A stretch of 64,000 bases of DNA, taken from assembly GCA_940671915.1 (NCBI GenBank), contig CALNVZ010003435.1, forward strand, positions 17,301,139 through 17,365,138. Direction: 5' to 3'. The position numbers were made by a program, and so were the translations under genes. This stretch comes from Paracentrotus lividus. Taxonomy: Eukaryota > Echinodermata > Echinoidea > Camarodonta > Echinidae. Of the stretch, positions 23,461 through 34,300 are shown piece by piece. The first letter of the stretch is position 1, and each line of letters starts with the position of its first letter. Below the pieces are notes generated by a model, which worked only from the letters and a program-made list of their open reading frames with translations, was not told the origin of the DNA and made no database searches.

Positions 23461-25169
23461 CAGGCCCGGTAACCAGGGGGGGGGGGTTCGGGGCCTCGCA
23501 GGCGAGCAGGGTCCGCTTGACAAAAAAAAAAAAAAAAATTAAAAAAAAATTAAAACTCCCACTTTTTGGCAGAAATGCAGCAGATACTTGAATATAAATA
23601 CAAGAAATGAAGATTAAACACACTTTGCTTTCAGTCCCCCTACATGTAATCTTTCGCTCGCGCTTCGCGCTCGCAACTTTTTATTTTGGGATGATAATCA
23701 TGTTTTTCAGAACAAATTACGCAGGAATTACACTTAAACCATTTCGCAGGAATGTTTTCGTTTGCATTTGTGTTCTATATTTGTATCTTTAAATGATGTT
23801 ATCTTCAATGTTAGGAAATGATATAACAGAAATAAGGCCTAGTGGCAGAGGCGGTGGAACCGGGGGGGGGCGGGCAGGGGCACAGTGACCCCCACTTTTT
23901 CATCCACCCTAAAAGTGCCCTTATTCATGACCAAAAAGTGTCCCTTTTCTAAGCTTAAAAAAGTCATCTTTATGAAAAGTCCCGTGGACAATTTATGTTT
24001 AAAAAAGGGGCACTTTTTATACTAAAAAGGCCCCCTTGTTACTCCATATGTCTTATGTCTTTAAAACCCCCTAATTTTCGGTTCGCGCTTCGCGCTCGCG
24101 TATACTAAATAGGGTCCATAATGCACAATAAACTACAATTTTGAGCTCAAAGTTTTCTACTCGCGCTTCGCGCTTGAAGATATTGGGGTCTAACAGAGGC
24201 GTTGGAACCGGGGAGCAGGGGGCACAGTGCCCCAATTTTTTCATGCACTCTCAAAGTGCCCCTTTTCTTAGCTAAAAATGCCCTTTTTATACCAAAAAGA
24301 AGCCTTTCATACTCTTTAAAAGTCCCATGGAAAATAATATTTCTTAAAAGTCTCACTTACAATACTAAAACGTGCTCCTTTCTTTAATTCATATATCTTT
24401 TAAAACCCCACATTTTCCTGCTCGGTCACTATGCGACCTCGAACTGTAAAATTAAAAAACAATAAGTATTAAAAAAAAAGGGTTGGACCCAGTGCTCTCT
24501 GCTGGAGACAAACCTTGTCAAAAGAATTATTGTAATTGTGTTTGGGCTAGATTGGGGGGGGGCCCAGGTGCCTAGCCTGCAGCCGACAAAATATTCATAG
24601 CAAAGATTATTAATGAGCGAAGATTATTATGTATCTTCAATATGGATCCTAAAAAGAGTCTATAAGGCACGATTTTTAGCTCAAAACTTTCAGCTAAAGC
24701 CAGGGTAATTATGCTGCAATAATTGTAGAGCCCTTAGAGACTTCTGATCAGGAGGTATTAGGCGCTCGCTATATAAGCACGGCTAATTATTATTATTATA
24801 CTAAATAGGCTCTATATTGCACAATTAACTCCAATTTTGTTCTCAAAATTTTGAGCTCGCGCTTCGCGCTCGCATTCCTATTTATTCATTACTAAATGAA
24901 CCATAAAAAATAAAAACCATTAAGATTCTTAAAATTTTCAGCTCGCGCTTCGCGCTCGCGGATACTATAAGTAGGGACTATAATGCACAATTAACCCCAG
25001 TTTCTAACTACTAAATAGAGTCTATAATCATAATAATGCAATTTTTATTATACTCCAAGTTTAACTCAAATTTTCTGCTCGTGCTTCGCGCTCGAAAAAA
25101 AAAATCCTTGAAAAAGGTCCACTTTTTCAGATTTCGAACCCCCCCGTAAAAATCCCAGTTACGGGCCTG
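23461..25169. mobile_element. CAGGCCCGTAACTGG element carrying CTCGCGCTTCGCGCTCGC array
   Basis: The left end CAGGCCCGGTAACCAGG and the right end CCAGTTACGGGCCTG form inverted termini of about 15 bases, with C-rich direct flanks. Between them the core CTCGCGCTTCGCGCTCGC occurs at about 23656, 24082, 24160, 24854, 24941 and 25077. It is usually preceded by TCAAAATTTTCAG and lies within degenerate units of about 100 bases containing TACTAAATAGG and ATAATGCACAATTAA. Two GGCGTTGGAACCGGGG segments (about 23850 and 24195) look like nested fragments. No coding sequence. Confidence 0.7.
24715..24805 (+). repeat. GGCGCTCGCTATATAAGC-(ATT)n short repeat fragment
   Basis: GAGCCCTTAGAGAC, then TAGGCGCTCGCTATATAAGC, ending in AATTATTATTATT. 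This arrangement resembles the 3' ends of short interspersed repeats common in marine invertebrates. It is nested in the 23461-25169 element. Without a database the family cannot be fixed. Confidence 0.35.
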
Positions 25170-25210
25170 CTCCCCCTATTTTCATGTTTGGAGACAATCT
25201 TGACTGCGAG

Positions 25211-25290
25211 GGTCATTGGCTAGTCACGTGCATAGGGAGTATTCTATGGTCATGTGCTTGTGGTCACATGATGAGATGTATCATGTGATA
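25211..25290 (+). promoter_or_regulatory. Cluster of CLEAR/M-box-like E-boxes upstream of cathepsin A
   Basis: Within 66 bases there are four CANNTG boxes of the MiT/TFE type: GTCACGTG (25223-25230), GTCATGTG (25249-25256), GTCACATG (25263-25270) and TCATGTGA (25281-25288). An inverted CCAAT box (ATTGG at 25215-25219) precedes them. The last box is 90 bases before the cathepsin A ATG. From established knowledge, TFEB/MITF-family factors bind GTCACGTGAC/TCATGTGA and drive lysosomal genes. Use here is inferred from spacing and density. Confidence 0.55.
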
Positions 25291-25378
25291 GCGAATTTAC
25301 GAAACCTACACTGCATTGCCATTGCGGGTCAGATGAAGTCAAGATTGTGTTAACAAAAACTGGTTAAAAAGAGGTAAA

Positions 25379-28300
25379 ATGGCGTTAAGGTGGAACATGT
25401 GTGGAATTGTTATATTTCTTCTGTTCCAAGTTTTCGGAACAGTTGTTTTAGCTGCTTATGAGCCCGATGAAGTGACTTTTCTTCCGGGATTGAAGACGCA
25501 GCCAACCTTTCGGCACTACTCCGGCTACTTGAACGCGGCGGGGCAGGACCGGCTGCATTACTGGTGAGTGAGCGTAGATATAAATACCGGAAGATTAATA
25601 GAAATACTACATTCATTGACATTGATCTCTCGTTTTTGCAATAGCTATGAGTGCTAAAATTATGTAGTATAGCTGGCATAGTAAATTTCTATGTAATTAT
25701 ATCTCACTGAGGATAGATTTTGAATAAATTTCGAATCACAATCATGAAAAAACACTGCAAAAGCATCTTTGATTTTCCCGCCAGCGTGGGCCGGCCAAAA
25801 ATATATTTCATCTAAGAAGAGAGAAAGAAAATTTAAAACATCAGGGATAGTGAAAGGAACACCTAACAGTTAAACTAAGGATCTCTGATGCTTCCTCTGA
25901 GGCTCCGTAGCCCAAGCTGGAGTCTCCCAATTTCTAGGGCAGTAGAGGTTTTTAGTGGGAGAATCTCACGTGTAAGAGGCCAGAGGTGCTAGGGATTGGA
26001 GTTTCTGTAGTCCAAGTTAAATCTCCTCTCTTTTTTCATATTTCCTGGAGCACTCTACAGAGTGGGTTTGGAGCATTACAAATTATGTAAACTGTTATAG
26101 TGAGAACAGATGTTTGTTTTGTTTATTTGCAGGTTTGTAGAATCTGAGAATGATCCAGCGAATGATCCAGTAGTTCTATGGATGAATGGTGGACCTGGGT
26201 GCAGCTCTATGGATGGAATGCTTTCAGAACTGGGACCGTTTCATGTATGTACCGTCGGATCCACTTCTTTAAATTCAGGGTTCCTAGCCCATCAGGGAAA
26301 ATAATTTTACTTTTTTTTCCAGTCAGGAAAAGTCGGGGAATTTGATAAAAATGCCTCAATTCAGATATGGAAAAGTCAGAGAATTTTGATTGACCCAAAA
26401 ATCAAAAGTACGGTAGTCAGTCAGACTCTGTTTATTTTCTTGCATATCAAAACAACATCCATTGAATGACTGGCTATCATGGTTTTTTAGTGTAGTCTCT
26501 TTGACTGCAGTACTTAATAGTCACTGCAAGAACATAGAAAACATGCAAAACTGGACAGGGCGCTACAAACCCACTTGCCCGCTTGCCCGGGGCAAGTGAC
26601 ACAATCCGGAACTGTAGATGTTCGATCAAATTCACTTGCCCGATCGGGCAACCCATGATTTGAGAGCAAGATATACATGTATGTGCGACATTTCACCTCA
26701 CAAACACAATAAAATATGTTTTTATGAATACGAATCAGACAAAATATAACATTAAAAAAAAATGCCTATATATTCTTGTATGCAATCTCCCTATACGCTC
26801 GTCGTTTATGGACTCTTATTAGGTCTCAGATGGTAGTTGCTGTAGCATAAAGTCGAGCTGTGACTATGGACGACTAAATATATCTTGACGCAGATAAATC
26901 ATGAGCCAGTTATGAGACGAGTTGCTGTTCAACCAACTAACCGTTCAATCTGCATTTAATAAAGAAAACAAATAAACATCATAAACGTTGTGTCGATAAC
27001 CAATGAATGTAAATATCACCGACGCCAGTAAAACATGAGCAAATAACTTGCAAGAATTATCTAAACTGATCAACAAATCTATTATGAATGTAGGGCTCTA
27101 ATACTCCAGCACACAATCAATGTCACTATTTACATCTAACAACCAATGACAATACAGCTAGATAGCATGAAGGTTTCAACAATTATTGTTTAGCCTAACA
27201 AGTCAAATCATAGATTTACGTCTGGCTTTATCTTTCATTTTGTGTGTACCAAACACTCCCTGAACGCTTTCAGTGTATATGTAAATAGACTTTAGTAATT
27301 AAAACACCTTTGAATTCAACACATAACTGATTCCTAACCTAAAACTCTCATTTTCACTTGTATACCTTGTATTTACACCTCAAATTTGACCCCATACATG
27401 ACTGACCTAGTTTCCATGACCCCTTTCTCCAATATTATCAAGCCATTCCGTAAATCAATCAAATTAAAAAAAACTACTTTAATTCCTTTAGTTTATCATC
27501 ATTCTCTCTATATAACAATACAACATGTATTCCTAACATTGACTTTCTTTTCATATAATCCCAGTGACCTTCTAAAACTTTGAACAATCACATCAATTCG
27601 CACATCGTCTGCACAACTATCGATATCATCTTACATTACGTAAAGCTACGTAAGCCCAAACGGCAAAGCAAATCTGTGCGAGTGTGGAAGCTAAGAATCC
27701 ACCAAAATCTATAAATTCGTAAATGCACTTGCTAAGCCATTTGGTTCATATCATTCTTTGAACATTCAATAATACAATATATTGAGCATAAATACTCACA
27801 ACATTGGCTTGTCCAAAAAATCTAACAAAACAGCTCAACGACACAGCTATAAATCTTTCGATTCACGACATATTTGTTTCCCAATGAAATCGCCCTCTGT
27901 CGGCCAGCGTGTAGCAAGGCCAATCCAATACCTCGCTTACTACGTCATCTAAACTTTCCTAACAGTTGCTATTAAGAACAAAATCATGATTAGGGTCTAA
28001 ACAAGGAAAATGAAAACAAAAATGCGGGCAAGTGTCTTTTTCATGTGGGCAAGCAAAAAAAACCAACAACAAACAAACAAACAATATATACAGGGCCTAC
28101 CAGACACTTTTCTATTCTTTATCGAATTGCAATTGCATAATATCATTCTGTAATTGCAATCGATATGAATATCGTAGCTGGAAAACCTAGAAGTTGTCTG
28201 TTGATTTGGCTGCACTGCATTTTTGGCATTTTCCTTTCTATTCTGAGTATCGTATGTGCTTGTTTGGGTGATTAAGGTTTTTTTAAAGATAATTAATATC

Positions 28301-31300
28301 TCTTTCTTTGTGCAGGTAAATGCCGATGGACAGACCTTATACATGAACAACTTCAGCTGGAACAAGCTTGCTAATGTGATCTTTCTTGAAGCACCTGCTG
28401 GGGTGGGGTACTCTTACAATCCCTCTAAACAGTATGCTACTGATGATGACAAGGTAAATATAAATGAACGCAGTGGCCCGTATTAAGCTAAGCTTACCTT
28501 TAATCTGTGGTTTATCTATGGGTAGCAAAATGTGTCACAATCCAGATCAGTAGATGTTCAATATTATCAGAATTTTAGGTACTGAAACTCTTAAAAAGTA
28601 CCAGGGAATGATAGGTACCAAAGTTTTCCTGACCATAAATTAAAAGTATGATTCCAGAACCCAGTAAGCATGTAAGGAACATCACAATGTTGACAGATTG
28701 TGCCACATTTTGCTACTCATAGTTAAACGCCAGATTTGAGCAAGGCTAAACTTTACGAGACATTTGTGAATATGGGCGCGGCCAATCCATTTAATAACAA
28801 TGCTGGTATAAGCAAAGGGCTAAACCTGAAGAAGATACCTAGTTAGTGAATTCGATGTTCTTTTTGTACGAATTATTAAAAGGTAAACCTTGTTTTTTCG
28901 AAATAAAATATCATTGGACAAAATATTTCAGAGGTGTGCTTTTCAAAATCTGTAACGATTACCTGTAAATTCAAGGGGGTGTCCAGAATTGTATTGTTTA
29001 TTATGAAAAATAGTATTTTAGAGATTTCAGAGATAACATTTGGAGGAACCAACAAATCGCTTGAACTTTGGCATCATATAAAGGAGAAACCTACTTTGAT
29101 GGAATTTAAAGGGGTAACTATGAATAGTTAGCCCAAACAAGGATATTTTTATCTTAATATTGTTTGAATGGGTATGATGTCTTATAATAACAAAATGTCT
29201 CACATTTTAAACCCAAAATCAACTGGTTTCTTTAGTAAAATTGGACAAAACCATTAAATGATTTGCAAGCAATTAAGTATTTTTTTAATTGTATATATGT
29301 TCTAATTTTTTTGTTGATTTTTTTAAAATTCCTGTTGAATAAATGTGTATCTCTATGTTCGCTGTTTGCCTCTTTTCAGGTTTCCATGGGTAATTACCTA
29401 GCCTTGCAGAGCTTCTTCAAGAAGTTCCCTGAGTATGCTTCTAATGAATTCTATGTGACAGGAGAGAGCTATGGAGGCATCTATGTTCCTACACTCTCTC
29501 TGAGGATTCTCCAGGGTAATGCTACCATTAATATGAAGGTAAGAGCAATGCAAGCGTAACGTCAAGCCTATGCATAAGCTTGTCAGGAATATGACTTAAA
29601 CTTGAACTAATAAGGAATATAATGAAGTCAAAAGGAGCATGAGCATTCGATCCTTGCAGAATCTTCGTCAGAGACAAAATGACCTATAAAGTAGTAAGGA
29701 ATATGGTATGTTGAGACAGAATTAGTAGAAGAAGGAGCTGTTTTTAGTTGTACAGAAAATATCAAGAGTAATTGTTTTGAGAATCAGATATGCAACATGG
29801 CAAAGTTCAAAGCACTGCGCAAAAGTATGACAATACTCTATTCAATGGACTGTACTTTTCCTGGAAGGAGAAGAACCATTAACGCACTTCGGGCCCCGCA
29901 TTGTCACGAATTGGCACGATTGATCCAAATTCGTGTCATAGCAGCAATAGTGGCAGGAGCCAACATTGGGGAAATATGACATTGAATGACTTGCATTAAC
30001 TGGATGAGAGTTGGTCTCACTTGTTACTTCTTTTATTCATACTGTGTTTCTTGTTTCTTTTATCAGGGATTTGCAGTTGGAAATGGAATCACTAATTTCA
30101 CGACAAACTCAGATTCTTTGGTTTATTTTGCCTACTATCATGGGCTAATTGGACTTGAGTGAGTACTATTTTTAATTTGTTAAAAACAATCTATTCAATA
30201 TTTCTTCTTCTTATGTAATCTTCAGTGGGCTCTGCAGCCTATCTCGAAGATGAAAAGATATTTTGTGTTCACTAAGAATTTGCACTGAGAAAAATTGTTT
30301 GAGTTTGGTCCCATTTGTTAGGGGTACAATGAAGGATTCCAATGAGTAAAAAACAAAACAAAAAATCTAAATTCTGACACCCTGAAAAAAAACGAAGGAG
30401 GGAGTGATTTCACTTTTTTTCTTCTTCAAATGTACAGACATGGATTAGAGATGTAATGTCATTATTCATCGTATATTTAAAGACAGGGAATCTTCAGCTT
30501 TCATGGGGAGTGGATAAAAATCTGATGACCCCAGACTTGGTGAAAAGCACTTGAAATAACCAAAGCAAAACAATCTGTCCCTCCCCGGAGAGCTCCGGGC
30601 ATGATCGGCCAGGGAAACTGAGATTTAATGACTTTACCAGATGGAGGAATGGGTGGAATATACAAGGCATTACTAAGGTCTGGCAGTGGTCAGGTGATGG
30701 ATGACACCTGTTACTGGGTAAACATCCATGGTGTCAAATTACCCATGGGAGCTCTAGATTCCTCGTCGTTAAGGACTTTTGTCCAACTTCTCTTGGTCAT
30801 AGAAGAATTTGAGCAAAAAGAACAACATATGCTGAAAGTATGTACATCATGTTTTTTAATAGAAGATTATACTTTTCTTTAACATTTATTTGTCTGCTAT
30901 TGTTATTGTAGTCTTTGGACAGAACTGAATGACAAGTGTTGTGATGGGACATACTGCGTCTTTGCACAATCCACGGATCCAAAATGCCAGATACTTGTAA
31001 GCATTATAATGTATCCAATTCGTTATTGTAACACGACGATGCCGACTTTAACGCTATCATTATATAGATTCATACTACAAATGTTTTACCAAGTAACAAA
31101 ATGACTTTATCTCTTCCTTATAAAAGTTACATATCTATTTTTATGCCTCTGCAACGAAGTCTCGCCGGCATTATATTTTGTTTTCTATTTAAAATGTTGT
31201 TTTTTTTTTTTGTTTTTTTTTTGGGGGGGAGTTGTTCATTCATTTAAAAACTGTTTGACGGATGTGTTACATGTCGCGATTGTGGTATGCCTCAAACCAT

Positions 31301-34300
31301 GGGACACCTGCTTCAATGTCCCAATAGAGACAATTGCGACATTGATGATCTGATGGCTGCAAATGAGAGGGCTGTACTATGTCCAAAGTCGTGGCCAAGT
31401 ATATAATTTTGTTTGTGCTATATAACATGTACGTATATATTCATATTATACTTAATGTTGTAAATGGTGGACGCGAAAGAAGAAGAAGGTACATGTTAGC
31501 ATACTGTAGTGACAATGATCTGAGTAGATTTTGGGGTCACAAGGTCAAATATCATGGGAGACAGAGGTCACCTTTTTTTTAATGATGCTTTTCATATGCA
31601 GAGGCATATAGGACACGCAGTCACATTTGTCTTGTTTAATTGTAAGTTTTTACATATATGACATAACAACTACAAACTGATCTTAATTTTTACTAATGTC
31701 TGTGTAAGCAGTTCATAGCATTTATTTTTTGTTTCAAAATATAAAAAAAAAAATTATTTGTGTGATAATATTTAGGTAAATGAAGCCTTGAACATTGTGT
31801 ATGACATTGGACTAAACGTCTACTCTCTGTATCGGGATTGCTATAACGGACCCTCATCACTGAAGAGCCCTCTATTGACCAGATATCAGTTTGATATGCA
31901 GCATGTATTGGGATATCTACCTACAAAACCACCCAAGTATTACAAGGTAAAATATTCTCTTTGTTATCTTTTCTCTATTATTACAATGTAGAATCTTCTC
32001 TTTGTTATCTTATCTCAATTATTACTAGGTAGAATCTTCCCTTTGTTATCTTATCTCAATTATTACTAGGTAGAATATTCTTGTTGTTATCTTATCTCAG
32101 GTATTATCAGATAGAATCTTTTCTTTGTTATCAGTGGCGGATCCAGGATTTCAGGATGGGGGGGGGGGGTGCTGCCTTGATTTTCTGATCCAGTCAATGA
32201 GTGGTTTTCAAATTATAGGGGGAGGGGGTACGCCACTGGTTATGTTATCTCAAGTATTACTAGGTAGAATCTTCTATTTTTTCATCTCAAGAATATGTTG
32301 TTACTCTTATAAATATTTATAAAAATCAAAATTGCAAATCAGTCCTCGCAAAATATGTGCACTTTACTACATGCATTAAGTTATTTATTTATATAAGCCC
32401 TGACAAATTTGCCCCCTTATCACAAAATAAAAGTTTTTGGCTCATGCTGAATGTTAAGAGGAACGTGTTTACCCAAGTTTTAAAACTTACCTACATGTAA
32501 GATAAACAAATTCTTTGCTGATTTTACCAACCGTCATAATCCTAATTTTTCGATCAGATTATCAAAATTGTTTTTTTTGTAACTCTGTAAGCCTGTCGTC
32601 AACTCTATTGAATGGCCAAATTTCTGATGAAAACTGTTGTTACTTTTAGAATAAAAGAAGAATCAAATTTTGTCAAACATCTTATCACTTCCAGTGATTT
32701 TACAAATTGAAACCATATGATTGTTTCTACATTATAGCATTCTCCTGAATGGCAGGCATGCATCGTTAACCTATAAATGTAGATATGCATCAAGTGATTT
32801 TGCAAACGATCTTGAACCACAGTTTATGATGCTAAAAGCCATTCGTGTGATATGCATGATTTTAAAAAGTGACATAAACCATTTTTTTTCGAAAATAGAA
32901 TGGGTTTATGAAATGCCATCTTGGGTTATATTCTAATTATTAAAATAATGAATTTGAATTAGAAATAAAATGTTTTATTTCACAAAATCATAGAACTCAT
33001 GTTGTACATATATTGATATGAGTAATTTCTGTGATTTTCTTTAAAGCGTGAAGTTATGAGCGTTGGAGTAACATCCAAATTTTGAAAGCGATTATCTCCA
33101 AAGCTTGTTTTGGGACGGTTTATGAAATCACTATTGAAATAATCACAAAAATAATAAGATATTTGAATTTAAGAACAAAGTCTGATGTGACTGGGTTTTT
33201 ACAACAAACTAAACCTGAAAATATCTCTGTACCATTATAACTTACAGTAATTTATTATTTAAAATTATAGTGTTGAATGTCTATTATTTGCTCTCTACTT
33301 TCCACTCTTTTATTTCTCAGAAACATAAAAATTACACATTTGTTCCTTGTCCTGTTTAATTGATTCATATGTATACTTGATACGACTTCCATTGTTTTAT
33401 TTAATATCAGCCGTCATCAGGTAAGGATAATGTTGGTGAGGTTCCCCCTTGTATCAACGTGACCGGAGTGACTGCCTACCTTAACCTACCTACTGGTACG
33501 AAAGCTCTTCATATCGCAGATCAGGCTCCTGCATGGGAGGTCTGCAGGTAAGGGTTTCAGAAGGGAAAGGCAGGTACTCTTACCGGGGGGGGGGGGGGGG
33601 GGGGGGGGAGGCAAAAACTGTCTCTTAGTAGGGGGGGTAGACAACTATCTCTTAGTGGGGGGGGGTAGGGGTAAGGCAACTATCTCTTAGTAAGGGGGAT
33701 AAGGCAACTATCCCTTAGTAAGGGGGAAGGATAAGGCAACTATAGCAACAATATCTTATTGAGGGTTGGAGTAAGGCAACTACTCTCATAGGTGATAAGG
33801 CATGTATCTCTTAGTGGGTGGGGGGGGGGAGACAACTATCCCTGGGGGGTGGGGGGGGGGGTAAGGCAAAAACTGTCTCTTAGTAGGGGGTAAGACAACT
33901 ATCTCTTAGTTGGGGGGGGGGAGTAAGGCAACTATCTCTTAGTAGGGGTGGGAGGGTAAGGCAACTATTTCTCATTAGGGTTAAGCAACTATCTCTTTAG
34001 TGGGGGGGGGGGGCGGGGGGGTAAGGCAACTATCTCTTGGGGGGGGGGGGGTAAGGCAACTAGCTCTTAGTAAGGGGGGGGGTAAGGCAACTATCCCTTA
34101 GTAGGGGGAGGATGAGGCAACTATAGGCAACAATATCTTATTGAGGGTTGGAGTAAGGCAACTATCCTCTCATAGGTGATAAGTCATGTATCTCTTAGTG
34201 GATTGGGGGGGGGTAAGGCAACTATCTCTTAGTATAAATGGATGGGATGGGGTTATTGTGGTCTGCAGATAATATTTTATTTAAGCCAAATAATTTTAAG

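Noticed and set aside
30628..30882. 84-residue open frame in cathepsin A intron 5
   Set aside because: It does not extend any exon in phase and is not recognised. It may be a retroelement fragment, but I could not support a family.
33575..34245. CRISPR-like array
   Set aside because: The units are contiguous, without unique spacers, in an intron of an animal gene; it is a minisatellite.
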